Shown: positions 1 through 9,464, numbered from the stretch's first letter. The stretch is DNA of 12,685 bases from Parvularia atlantis (GCA_943704415.1 CALSCO010001569.1:1-12685), one strand, 5' to 3'. Translations and numbers: made by a program. Notes: a model not told the origin generated them from the letters alone.

Positions 1-477
1 ATACCACCAGTCAAGGGGGTGTTCTTTGCCATTGGCCCGTCCATCACGTCCGAGCCGCGCCCGCCCGCCCGCCCATCGCGCGTACGCTCGCGGCGTGCTC
101 ACGGCGCGCGCACTGTAACCGATGGCGATGGTGAAGCTCGCGGACGGGACAACTCGACGCCGACCCAACCGCGGAACCGTCGTGTGCATGTGCGATGGCC
201 GGCGTGCTCCGGCCCAGGCACGACGTCTCGGGCCGCGCCCTGGACGTGGTCAGCCGCGGCGAGGCGACCAGCGCCCGCCTGCCGCGCCGCTGCGAATCAG
301 TCGCGCGCTCTTCGTTGAGTTCACCCAGCCTACACCCATTTATCCATCAATCGCTACCCACGCTGGATACACGGTTACGCTCTCCCTTGCTTGCTCGCCG
401 TTCGCTCACACGCACCGCGCGCCCCTCGCCACCCGCGCCCCACCACCGCACACCGCCACACTGCGGTCGCACCCGGT
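1..477. other. Upstream region without a confident gene
   Basis: No open frame here shows a recognisable domain or good splice structure. The stretch is GC-rich, turning C/T-rich around 340-420 just before the PPR gene, as expected for a promoter and 5' leader. An inverted CCAAT (ATTGG) lies at 31-35 and a weak AT-rich patch (ATTTATC) near 339-345. At the extreme left, the minus strand has an ATG near 43 opening to the edge (begins MDGPMAKNTPLTGG), and the plus strand is open from base 1 (KGVFFAIG near 13-36). Either could be the edge of a neighbouring gene, but neither is recognised. Confidence 0.4.
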
Positions 478-674
478 ATGGCACGCGCCCCGTCCCGCCC
501 GGTGCAACCAAGCAGAATCTATCGCATGGTCCGCCGCACAGCGCTCGCTCGCGTCGCGCTGCCGCGGCTGCCGCTGCGTGTGCCGGCGCTGCGGGCGCGG
601 TCGACCGCCGCCGCCGTCGCCGTCGCCACCGCCACAATGCCGCGATACAGCGGGCCGCGCGAGGGCGGAGCAGG

Positions 675-709
<35 letters not shown>

Positions 710-2414
710 AGCAGCAGCAGCAGCAGCAGCAGCAGGGGGAGCAGCAGTCGTCGGAGCAGGAGCTGGCGCTGGCGCGCGCGATGCCGCTCACGTACGCCAA
801 CGTGCCCGGCCTGCGCCAGCTCGAACGTGCGCGGTCGTGCGCTTCGCTGCGCCCCGGGCTCACGGACGTGCGTGCGCGCACGCGGCGTTGCAGAGAGGCA
901 CCACCAGCGACACCAGCAGCTGCAGATGGCCGCGTTCCGCGACGACCACGACGAGGCGTACAAGCTGCTGGACGAGATCGAGCGCAACGTGCGCGCGCCT
1001 TGTGCGAGCAGCGCGCGCGATCGCCGCTGATCGGGGCACTCGCGGCGCAGATAACCATGCAGGTGCCGAACGAGCAGACGTACGAGGCCCTGCTGCAGAT
1101 GCACTGCCGGCGCGGCGAGGCGTTGCAAGCCATCGCGCTGCTGCGGCGCATGATCAAGCTCGGGCGGGTCAACCCGAGCAAGCGCCACATCCGTCTGGCC
1201 ATGTCGTGCTTCCAGTCGGACGCCGACATGCTGCGGATGTGGCAGATGTTTGACGGGCTCATGCGCAACGGTGTGGCGGCGGCGCGGGCGTGTGGCGAGC
1301 CCGCTGACGCGCGCGTGCACAGGGATCGCCATGCACCGCGACACGTTCCACGTGGTCATGCGGCACCTCGCGTCCGGCGGGCACATCGCCACGGTGCTCA
1401 TGTGTCTCAACTACATGCTCCGCGCCGACGTGCCGCGCGACGCCAAGATGTACGCGTGCATCATGCGCGCGCTCTACCGGGCGTGCCGGGCGGCGCACGC
1501 GCGACAGGACGCGAAGGAGCGCGTGAGGACGTTTGCGGCGATCAACCAACTGCCGCTGCCCGAGCGCGTGTCGCAGCTACTCCGGCCGGCGCAGCCGTCG
1601 CTTATCCCGCTGCGGACCGCGCGCATGCCGGACGAGCCGCTCGCGCTCAAGATCCTCCGCCTGTGTTGCAACGACAACGTGCAGCCGCGCATCAGCATGC
1701 TCAAGTACGTCGCGCTCCTGCTCAAGTTCCACGACCACATGCCCGCCGAGCGGCGCACGTTGATCGCGGCCGACCTGCTCGACCTGAGCCGGTACGAGGA
1801 CGCGGTGCAGAGCGTGCCGTTCCTGCACGAGGTGCATAAGTTCATGGACATTGTGCGTGTGGCGCGCACGCGTGCGCGTGTAAGCGTCGGGCCTGTGCGC
1901 TCACCAGCTCGCCGCGGCGCAGATGATCTACTTCATCGGCTTCACCAGCCCCGAGCTGACGATGCGCTGCGTCAAGATGGACCTTGCATCGCGGCGGCCG
2001 CTGCTCAGCGCACGCATGCTCCGGCCGGTGCTTCGGGCGATGGTGCAGACGAGCTTCCCGGTCGAAGATGCCGAGCGCGTGGTGCAGGCCATGGTCGACA
2101 ACGCGATCTACGACCCGGACCAGCACCCGGCCACGATCACGCCCAGGCGCATGGACGAGTTTGAGCACGAGCTCGCGCGCCACCCGGCGTACGCGGCGCG
2201 GAGCGGGCACATCCTCGCGAAGCTCAAGCGCATCGCGCGCGTGCGGCCGGGGGGCCACCTGTGGGCGACCGGGGGCGACGAGCTGCCGCCGGCGGCTATG
2301 GCCGAGCTGACGCGGGTGGACAAGCTCGCGGACGAGAGCGACGACGACGACGACGGCGACGACGACGGCGACGACGACGACAGCGCGAGTGCCACCATTT
2401 CCATTGTACCGTAG
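478..2414 (+). CDS. Pentatricopeptide repeat (PPR) protein, probably mitochondrial
   Basis: Exons: 478-826, 894-988, 1051-1270, 1323-1852, 1923-2414 (561 aa). ATG 478 has G at -3 and +4; an in-frame ATG at 526 is the alternative. Both give an Arg/Ala-rich N-terminus lacking acidic residues, like a mitochondrial presequence. Residues 67-86 are Pro11-Gln9. A charged helix at about 100-148 is created by the first splice junction. Residues about 150-260 hold three to four 35-residue helical hairpins of PPR type; the first starts PNEQTYEALLQMHCRRGEA, and a later one contains DTFHVVMRHLASGGH. The C-terminal part is helical and ends in an Asp-rich stretch. PPR proteins bind organellar RNA and act in its processing, stability or translation; which target applies cannot be told. 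BFR2 follows on the same strand after 69 nt. PPR class is inferred from pattern; mitochondrial location from the presequence. Confidence 0.83.
676..735 (+). repeat. Coding CCG(11)-CAG(9) trinucleotide repeat
   Basis: Eleven uninterrupted CCG codons (676-708) are followed directly by nine uninterrupted CAG codons (709-735). They encode Pro11-Gln9 between the presequence and the first helix of the PPR protein. Pure trinucleotide runs of this kind are prone to length change. Confidence 0.95.
2341..2382 (+). repeat. GAC-rich codon repeat encoding an acidic tail
   Basis: Tandem GAC codons interrupted by GGC encode the Asp/Gly run near the C-terminus of the PPR protein. On the opposite strand the same bases give a spurious Ser/Val-rich open frame. 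Confidence 0.85.
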
Positions 2415-2483
2415 TTCATGTACAGCCTGCACTGCCTGCTGCTGCCTGAGCCTTCGTGCCTTCGAGTGAAACGCAGAAGAAAG

Positions 2484-4309
2484 ATGATGATGAAGCGCCG
2501 GCTCGATCTGCAGGCGCTGCTCCACGTGGCCCCGACGCCCGGTGCGTTTGCGTGCGCGCGCCGGCCCCGGGCCCGACCGCTGAGCGCCGCCGCGCAGACG
2601 TCGACCCGGAGGACGCCGACGTGGGCCGCGCGGGCAGCGACGGCGGCAGCGGCGACGAGGACGGCGCGCGGGACGCCGTGGTCGCGCCGAGGTGCGCGAC
2701 CATGTGGCGACACGCTGGCGAAGGCACGCTGACGGCCGCAGCAGCGAGAGCCGGCTGCGCAAGCGGCTGCCGCTGGCGCTCGCGGGGCCCAAGTACGCGG
2801 GGCGGCGCGTGACGCGGCGCGACCTGGAGGACGACGAGGACGCGGAGAACGACGGCAGCACGGCAGAAGAGGACGTCGACGCGGACGGCAGCACGGCCGA
2901 GGACGAGGACGAGCCGCGCGCGGCCCAGCCCGCGCTCACCGTGCCCGTCGAGGCGTCTGACGCGCTGCTGCAGGAGCTGCGCGGCGTGGGCGCGGCGCAG
3001 GACCTGTGCGTCTCTCGTGCTCGTGAGCCGGCGCAGTCCATCGCTGACGGCAGCGCCGCAGCCGCGCCGTCGCCGCCGACCCGCTCGAGGAGGCCGAGAA
3101 GGGCCGGCATGTGCGTCAGCAGATGGTGCGCGTGCCTGCAGCGCCACTGCGCGAGCCGCTGACGACAGCGCCGCGCAGCTGCTCTGGGACAAGGCGATGG
3201 ACGCGCGCATCCGGCTGCAGCGCGCGTCGCTGCTGGCCAACCGCCTGCCGCCGGTGCGTGCGCCCTGTGAGTGCGCCGGCCGCTCCAGATCTGACGCGTG
3301 GCTGGGCGGGCGCAGCCGGGCGTGCTGCGCGCCATGGTCGCGGCGGACGGCAGCGGGCTCGAGGAGCCGCACACGGCCGCGCAGACCGCGCTGCTTCTGC
3401 TCATGGACGACTTGGTCGAGTACCAGCAGCTGCTGCGTGCGCAGAGCACGGGCAGCGAGCCAGCGCTCAAGCGCGCGCGCCTCACGACGCTGCCGACCGA
3501 CGTGTGGGCGGCCGTGAGCGCGCCGTACAGCGAGTGCGCGCGCTTCCTCCGCGCTCGTGTGCGGGCGGTACTGACGCGTGCGCGGCACCAGACAACGCGC
3601 ACAACACCTCGAGACGATGGACAAGTGGAGCGGGCGCTCGCTCGGCGCCGTCCCGGCCAAGAAGGCACTCAAGGCGCTCAACCAGAACATTGAGGCGCAG
3701 CTCCAGCAGGTCATGGCCGACAAGGATCGCCTGCTCAAGCGCATCCACTCGAACCGGTCGACGGCGCGGCAGCTCGGTGTAAAGGTGGCGCACTGCGCAC
3801 TGCGCGCTGCGCTGTGATGGTTGGCTGAGGCTGGCGCGGCTGCAGCGCTCCGCCGTGGTGGCGGCTGTGGACGACGAGATCGTCGACGACAGCGACTTTT
3901 ATCAGCAGCAGCTGCGCGATCTGATCGAAGCCAAGGCGTCGGACGCGGCCGGTGCGTGCGGCGTGCTGTTTGGCTGTCGAGCGTCTGACGGGCGCGCGCG
4001 CGCAAAGACGGTGTTGCCGAGGACGACCCTGCGGTGCTCGCCCGCCAGTGGCTCGCAACGCAGCAGTACCGGCAGAAGATCAAGAACCGTGTCGACACGC
4101 GCGCAAGCAAGGGGCGCAAGGTGCGCTACGACGTCCACCCAAAGCTGGTCAACTTCATGGTGCCCGTGCCGAGCGACGCGGGCTGGCATGACGGCATGCG
4201 CGACGTGCTCTTCGCGAGCCTGCTCGGGCGCAGCGTCGATGGCGACGCGACCAACGGGCACGCGGACGAAGGCGAGGGCGAGGACGCGAATGGAGCAACG
4301 GACGAGTGA
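2484..4309 (+). CDS. BFR2: BFR2/AATF ribosome-biogenesis factor
   Basis: Exons: 2484-2541, 2598-2691, 2742-3005, 3062-3125, 3179-3253, 3316-3533, 3592-3778, 3846-3951, 4008-4309. All phases close to a 455-aa protein. The N-terminus is acidic. A basic SRLRKR segment is followed by KYAGRRVTRRDL, then the AATF core at about 125-320, with EKGRHVRQQMLLWDKAMDAR and RLQRASLLANRLPP. DSDFYQQQLRDLIEAK follows, then the TRAUB domain at about 375-410 (KIKNRVDTRASKGRKVRYDV, LVNFMVPVP). In yeast and human this nucleolar protein works in early small-subunit pre-rRNA processing. Length fits the family (500-560 aa) at the short side. Three ATGs are in tandem at 2484, 2487 and 2490; the first is taken. The acceptor at 2741 could equally be 2744, changing one Ser. 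The 3' end faces cytochrome b5 across 75 nt. Confidence 0.95.
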
Positions 4310-4384
4310 AGAACGTCGTGCTCGCGTGCCATAGAAGAGCGGATGCACACAAACACGGCAGCGGGCGCCGCGCTGGTCAGCCTC

Positions 4385-5275
4385 TTAGTGCTGCTGGTGC
4401 TGCTGCGACTGCCACCAGGTGTATGCCACGCCGAGGATGACCGCGAGCGGGATCATGTAGAGCAGGATGCTGCACGCGCGCACGGACGCGGCGGTGAGCA
4501 CGCGCAGGACGCACGCGCGAGAGAGGGGCGCGAGGGAGGACCCGGAGCGGCGTTGAGGCCTTTTTTATGCTTGCGGCGGCTGTGTGCCTCACACAGGAGA
4601 GACACGAGCGTAGCGCGGCGCGAGCAGGGAGAAAAAAGAAGGCGGGAGACGGGGGGGGGAAGGCGGCCAGGCACTCAGAACCCCAGCCACGACACCCACT
4701 TGTTCGTCTCGGTCTTTGGCGCGCCCGCGTCCTTGGCCGAGCTGGGCGAGACGACCTTGGGCGCGGCCTGCGAGCGTTTGCCGCGTGTGAGTCACGTGCT
4801 GGCACGAGGGCGCCCGGCGGGCAGCGCACCTGCTTCTTGATGACGCCGCCCTAGCCCGCGACGCAGGCACCTGGTCAGCCACGGTGGTAGCCCCACGCGA
4901 CGCGGCGCGCACCTTGAGCGTGCCCTTGAAGTAGTCCTTCATCATCTCGCGCGCCTCGGACGAGTGGCCGACGTCCTCGAAGGCCTCGGTCGCGTCGCCG
5001 CCTGGGACGGCGGTCAGCCGCAGACGCGCGAGGACGGGATGCACCGGCCACGCACCGGCCTGCTCCATCAGCACCTCCTCGCCGCCGGGATGCTCCGACA
5101 GGAACTTGGTCACGTCGTAGACCTTGCCGTTGATCGTCATCCACATGTCGTTCTTAGCGCTGTGGCCCTTGACCTCGTCGAGCGTGTACCTGCGCGCGCG
5201 CGCAAGCGACGGTTGGCATCACGTGCGGCGGCGTGTGCGTGCGGGCCGGGTCACGCACTCCTTGACCTCGGCCAT
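4385..5275 (-). CDS. CYB5: Cytochrome b5, with a tail-anchor exon
   Basis: Exons read leftward: 5275-5259, 5189-5056, 5001-4913, 4850-4830 (21 nt, seven residues), and a fifth from 4767. Residues 1-80 are a complete cytochrome b5 heme domain; the axial heme ligands are His39 ([11 protein letters not shown]) and His63 (DVGHSSEA). A Lys/Ser/Ala/Pro linker follows. Unspliced, exon 5 stops at TGA 4677-4675 after WVSWLGF (117 aa, no anchor). If it is cut at 4691 (donor GTGGCT) or 4694 (donor GTCGTG) and joined to 4469-4385, the frame continues into [19 protein letters not shown] and a Gln/His end (139-140 aa). That is a typical tail anchor, similar in character to the yeast Cyb5 end. The anchored protein would sit on the ER membrane and pass electrons to desaturases and sterol enzymes. 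The heme domain is certain; the final junction is inferred. Confidence 0.92.
4470..4690 (-). other. Long putative last intron of cytochrome b5
   Basis: At about 221 nt this would be two to four times longer than nearly every other intron here. It ends normally, with GTGCTCACC about 20 nt before a GTGCAG acceptor. Inside, the plus strand has a run of nine G (4651-4659) and six A (4632-4637), so the transcript strand has C9 and T6 tracts; an ATAAAAAA patch lies near 4562-4569. If retained, translation ends at TGA 4677-4675. Alternatives are a separate small downstream transcript or a sequence error at the homopolymer. Confidence 0.5.
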
Positions 5276-5598
5276 CGTTGGGGCGGCGGCGGTGGCGCGT
5301 GCGCGATCTGCACGTGGCGCGCGTGAGTTGAGACGGCGATGTCTGCGGCAGCGGCGGGTGTAGCGGTGGCAGCGAGTTTTACGCGTGTGTGTGCAGCGAG
5401 AGGACGAGCGCGCGCGAGAAGAGAGCAGCGCGGGAGACACGGCGGCGGCACGCGCCGACGGCCACGCGTGGCGTGGTCCACACGTACGGTCGCGCTTAAA
5501 GTCGACGGGATACCATGATCGTACCCCTTTCGCTTTCACGCCAAAACAAGGCCGCCCAGGCCACTTACTCATGCACGCGCGCACGCGCCTCACACGCC
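5276..5598. other. Intergenic region between cytohesin end and b5 start
   Basis: The 323 nt hold no supported gene. They comprise the cytohesin 3' flank and the cytochrome b5 promoter and leader, both for the minus strand. On that strand the part nearest the b5 ATG is rich in C/T and CA repeats (for example ACACACACGCG near 5386-5395). Nothing like a canonical TATA box or AATAAA signal is visible. Confidence 0.5.
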
Positions 5599-7506
5599 TC
5601 ACGCCTCGTCGTCGCTGTCCTTCGCCGCGCCGCCGCCGGTGCGGGCGTCGCCACCGCTGCTGCCGCTTCCGCTGCCGCCGCCGCTCGACTCGGGCAGGCC
5701 CGCCTTGACCTTCTCCTTCTTGGCCTGCATGAGCGTGTAGATGGGCGGCTTGGCCATGTTGGCCTTGATCTTGAGGATCCAGTCGGCCCGCTCGTCCTCG
5801 CTGTCGCTCGCAAACAGGTAGCTCTGGTGCCGCCCCTCGATCACCTTGCCGTCGGCGGCGGTCTTGGCCGCCTTGATCGTGTTCTTCAGGTCGTTCTCGG
5901 TCGCGTTAAACAGCTGGAAGCGGTACTTGGCCTTGTGGTTGATCGTGCCCCCGTCCTCGACGATCCGCACCTCGAGGTTCTCGAGCGGCACAATGCCGCA
6001 CGGCGCCGAGTCCTGCCGGGGGCCGCGTTAGCGCGCCACACGCGCACCACGCCGCGTCATGCCGTACCGCAGGGTCCTTGAAGTAGTACAGGCAGTTGCC
6101 CGTGAGCACAAACCACCGCCGCTTCCACGTCTTGATGCGCCCGCCTGGCGCCCGCCGTCAGCCACACTGGTCGGCTGTCTCCGCGGCCGCGCACCCTGCT
6201 TGACGAGGTACCCGTCGCGCTCGGGGTTGAAAAACGAGTCGGAGATGTCGTTCTTGTTCGTGTCGTCCATCTTGATCTCATCCTTGGAGATGCTGTCAAA
6301 GATGTCCTGCCGGTCACGCAACGCATGAGGCTTGCGTGCGGCGCCGCGCCCGTCGCCCGCGCACCGACAGCAGCTTCTCCGGCAGATCGCCGCCCTCGTT
6401 GATCCCGCGGTTGTTCTTTATGAAACCCGGCTTGGTGATCTTGTTCTTGACGGCGGGGTTGTGCAGGTCCGTGTTGAGCATGATCGTCGAGAACGCGAGC
6501 ACGTACGCCGTGTCTGCGGGGCGCGTGAGCACGGGCCCGCGCACACACGCGCCCAGCGCGCGCGCACCGGGTGACGCAAACACGCCCGGGTTGTTTAGGC
6601 AGAAGCGCTGCGCAAACAGCTCCATCATCCGGTCGATCTTCTGCGCCTCGCCCGGCAGCCGGAAGCCCGAGAGGAACTTGCTGCGGACGGGCGAGGGGCG
6701 CGCGGTCAGCGCTCACGCCACAGCGCGCGCGGGGCGCAGCGCGGCTGCACCGCAGCGCCTTCTCGAAGCTCAGGTTGGTGAAGTCCTGCTTCTCCACAAA
6801 CAGCTTGAGCACAGAGATGTTGAAAGGTTTGCTGCGCGCGGTGTGAGCGTCGCACGCACGCGAGCAACCGCGACGCCCGCCCGCACCCCTCGCCCAGGTA
6901 CTCGCCCACGGCCGTCCGGTCGAGCGCCTGGTCCTCGTTCAGCCACAGCAGATGTGCGACGGCCTCGACCGTGTTCTCGAGCAGGCCCTTCTCGACAAGG
7001 AAGTCGACGCCCTGTCGCGCGCGGTCGTGAGCAGGCACACGCAGGCGGGCGGGCGCGCACCTTCTGCGGCGAGATGTTGAACTTCTTCTTGCCCTGCTGC
7101 CACAGCTTCTTACGCTCCTCCTCCTGTTCGGCCTGCGCGACCCGCAGCGCCGCGTCGCCCTCGTCGCGTCGCTGTGCTGGCCTGGCGGTGCCGCGGCGCA
7201 CGTGAGCAGCACACAGCCACGTCCGGCCGCCCGCCCGCACCGCTCGTCGTCGCCCTTCTTGGCCGCGTCGGGCTCGCCGAGCGCGCGCAGCTGTCTGTTG
7301 ACGTCTTCGATGTCGCCCCGCAGCGCCGCGATCTCCTCGGCCAGCTGCGCCTTGCGCCGCGCGACCGCGTCGAGCGCGGCCTCGGGCCCGCCCAGGCCCC
7401 CCTCCGGCTGTGCTGTGGCTGCGCGGACGGCGCGTGCGAGCGCGTGCGGGCGCGTTGGGCGTGCGGTTTGCTGCGAACAGACGGCTCACGCACCTGCCGC
7501 GGCCAT
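5599..7506 (-). CDS. Cytohesin/ARNO-type Arf guanine nucleotide exchange factor (Sec7-PH)
   Basis: Exons: 7506-7494, 7418-7241, 7181-7061, 7011-6887, 6831-6751, 6680-6568, 6513-6365, 6306-6195, 6144-6068, 6012-5599 (460 aa, phases close). Residues about 15-60 form a coiled coil. The Sec7 domain spans about 95-280: [35 protein letters not shown] with the catalytic glutamic finger at Glu184, [13 protein letters not shown] and [15 protein letters not shown]. The PH domain (about 290-408) has [20 protein letters not shown], basic residues in the phosphoinositide-binding loop, and [15 protein letters not shown]. After it, [14 protein letters not shown] matches the position of the autoinhibitory helix and polybasic region of animal cytohesins. 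A Gly/Ser and acidic tail of about 30 residues is extra. Such proteins load GTP on Arf at PIP-rich membranes. The start is 106 nt from the divergent LRR gene. The short architecture rules out Sec7/BIG and Gea/GBF. Confidence 0.95.
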
Positions 7507-7612
7507 GTTGTCACCGTTCTCCACTGCTTGAGGGGCACGGGACGGTTGCGGATTTTTCGCTCACATCGCCACTGGCGCAACGCGTGGTCGCCGCGGCACG
7601 CAAAGGGCGGGG
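7507..7612. promoter_or_regulatory. Short intergenic region between divergent start codons
   Basis: Only 106 nt separate the ATG of the cytohesin gene (minus strand, 7506) from the ATG of the LRR gene (plus strand, 7613). Both promoters and leaders must fit here or overlap the coding regions. The sequence includes GGATTTTTCGC near 7550-7560; no standard box is recognised. Confidence 0.5.
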
Positions 7613-8515
7613 ATGGCGCACGAGCCCGGGCCACCAACGGCACCGCAGCGCGCCCTCGAGCGCGCGCGCGAGCGCCTGCACGGCGCTATCGACGACGGCG
7701 TGGGCACGGTCGACCTGAGGTGCAAAGGCCCTCCGCTTGCGCCGCGCCAGTGCACGTCATCACCAACTGAGACGCGCGTGTCGCACGGGGGCCCCGCAGC
7801 GATCTCGGCCTGAGCGACTTGCCCGCCGAGATCGCGTCGCTCGCGCTCTTCACGACGTACGGCGCCGAGGGCATCTGCAGCGACGTGAGCCTGTTCCTCG
7901 GGCGCAACGACTTCGCCGCCTTCCCGCCCGGCCTGCTCTCGCTGCGCGACAACCTCGCCGTGCTCTCGCTGCGCGCCAACCGCCTGCGCACGCTGCCGCG
8001 CGAGGTCGGCCAGCTGCGCCACCTGAAGGAGCTCTCAGTCGCAAGCAACGAGCTGCGCTTTCTACCTTTCGAGGTCGAGCGCCTGCCGAGCCTGCGCCTG
8101 CTTCAGGCCGGCCTCAACCCGTTCGCCGAGCCGGGCCGCACGGACGCGCCGCGCGTGCCGAGCTTGCGCGAGCTGGCGCTGCGCGCGCTGTCGGTCAAGC
8201 GTGCCAACATCGAGAATGTGCTGCCGCCGGAGCTGCGCGAGGACCTGGCGCGCGGCGCCGCGTGCTGCGTGTGCGACGGCCCGATCTTCACGCACTGGCA
8301 CGAGCGCCTCGTGAGCAAGACCGTGCACTCGTCGCAGCCCGTGACCGTGCGCTACCTGCTTTGGTGCTTCGCGCCTCGCGTTGAGTTATCTCGATGGCTG
8401 ACTGGTGCGCTTGCCCGCCTCGCACAGCTCGGCACCGTGTGCGGCGCACTTCGACGCCGTGGACGGCGGGACGACGCCCGTGCAGCCGTCCGAGCCAGTT
8501 CACCTGCCCCGATAG
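7613..8515 (+). CDS. Leucine-rich-repeat protein with C-terminal Cys pairs
   Basis: Exons: 7613-7719, 7800-8363, 8428-8515 (252 aa). The first junction restores a repeat (VDLS/DLGLSDLPAEIA). Residues about 33-145 hold around four LRRs of the plant/fungal type with LxxLPxE cores: FPPGLLSLRDNLAVLSL, RLRTLPREVGQLRHLKEL, ELRFLPFEVERLPSLRLL. Towards the end, CVCDGPIF (Cys191, Cys194) and CSAPC (Cys224, Cys228) could together bind one zinc; the second pair is made only by the last splice (8363/8428). LRRs bind protein partners; the function here is unknown. I do not recognise the protein. It has no signal peptide or membrane segment. TAF8 begins 39 nt after its stop. Confidence 0.82.
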
Positions 8516-8554
8516 CACGCGTGTACATAGCGCCGCCAAAAAGCACTTGCACGA

Positions 8555-9411
8555 ATGGCCGCGCATGGTCGCGCGCCGGTTCGGCCGCCGCTCGCGCTCG
8601 CGCCCGGGGGGCCGGCGCACTCGGGCCTGCGCCAGCTGCTGCAGCTGCAGCAGGAGCAGCAGGCCGTGCGCGAGCAGCACGAGCAGCTGCGCGCACTCCT
8701 GCAGCGGCAGCAGCTCGGCGCGGCGGCGCAGGCCGCCGTTGTGGCCGTGAGCGGGCGCGTCGGCTTCGAGCGTGTGCAGCGCAGCGCCGCCGAGACGCTC
8801 GCGCGCATGTTCGAGGCCTGTGCGTGCGCGGTGCCCGGTGCCCGGCATCGCCTCGGTGCAGCGCTGAAGAAACCGTCCGCCGCAGACATCACGCAGCTCG
8901 CGCAGGACGTGCACGACCTCGCTGAGCTCACCGGCCGCGCGCAACCGTCGCTCAACGACCTGGACGTCGTGTTTGCGCGCCGGCACGTACGCCTGCACGC
9001 GCTGCGGCAACATGTCGAGCAGACGCGGGGTGCGGCGCAGGCGCGGTCATGAGCCGCCGCTGCTCACGGTCGAGAGCAGGGGCGCCGCAGCTCAGCGTGG
9101 CGCAGAGGATACCGCTGTCGCGGCAGCTGCGCCAGGTGCGCGACTACGACTTTAGCACGGAGCTGCTGGGTGAGGACGACGTGGTGCTTGCACCGTCGTA
9201 CGTGCCCGCGCACCTGCCGCCGTTCCCGCCGCGACACTCATTCATCTTCACGCCCGTGCGTGCGCTTGCCTGGTTGCCGCGCCTGGCTTGACGCTCGCCG
9301 CAGATGGACCCGACGGTCGAAAAGTCCGAGGCGCAGCTGCAAAAGCAGAAGTGCGACCAGCGGCGGCAGGTCGAGGCCGCGCTGTTCAAGCTGATGGCGG
9401 CCGGGACATGA
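8555..9411 (+). CDS. TAF8: TFIID subunit TAF8 (histone-fold protein)
   Basis: Exons: 8555-8819, 8886-9029, 9080-9255, 9304-9411 (230 aa). A Gln-rich coiled N-terminal stretch leads into a Bromo_TP-type histone fold at about 50-125: [20 protein letters not shown], joined by splicing to [19 protein letters not shown] and [11 protein letters not shown]. Downstream, [19 protein letters not shown] (about 175-195) is the conserved TAF8 Pro-rich segment, followed by a basic helix ([14 protein letters not shown]). In TFIID, TAF8 pairs with TAF10 through its histone fold and helps join the lobes of the complex. TAF3 shares the fold but normally carries a PHD finger and lacks the LPPFP segment, so TAF8 is preferred. 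The protein is shorter than animal TAF8 (about 310 aa). It converges with the DPF gene across 95 nt. Confidence 0.9.
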
Positions 9412-9458
9412 CTGACGCCCGCCGCGGCCGTGGCCGGTGTACAACGTGTGGGTGCCGC

Positions 9459-9464
9459 AATAAA
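9459..9464 (+). terminator. AATAAA polyadenylation signal of TAF8
   Basis: A canonical AATAAA hexamer lies 48 nt after the TAF8 stop, in the gap before the convergent DPF gene. It is the only clear AATAAA I found downstream of a gene in this window; the motif does occur in eukaryotic 3' ends, but use here is inferred. Confidence 0.55.

Noticed and set aside
1-60. KGVFFAIG at the left edge as the end of a thioredoxin reductase
   Set aside because: The GHxP residues that should follow and the downstream GDV motif are absent in any frame or plausible splice.
868-895. 28-nt intron in the PPR gene
   Set aside because: Too short for splicing here. Donor 827 with acceptor 893 gives a normal 67-nt intron with a CTCAC motif and a continuous helix.
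3559-3613. Alternative BFR2 intron ending at 3613
   Set aside because: In frame, but it skips the nearer CAG acceptor at 3591. The pair 3534-3591 has the TACTGAC branch at the right distance and gives a better AATF-like sequence.
1842-3668. 608-codon open frame on the minus strand
   Set aside because: It lies opposite the PPR and BFR2 exons, is Arg/Ala/Pro/Ser-rich without any domain, and runs straight through their introns. Stop-poor GC-rich sequence explains it.
2416-4119. 567-codon open frame on the minus strand
   Set aside because: Antisense shadow of BFR2; low-complexity composition and no recognisable motif.
4453-4677. UGA readthrough extending cytochrome b5
   Set aside because: The frame stays open after the TGA but encodes Arg/Pro/Ser-rich noise and never reaches the tail-anchor frame. 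Splicing gives the anchor directly.
8555-9411. TAF8 and the neighbouring PHD protein as halves of a split TAF3
   Set aside because: TAF3 also combines a histone fold with a PHD finger, but the genes are convergent, the PHD gene has a tandem DPF, and this protein has the TAF8-specific LPPFP segment.
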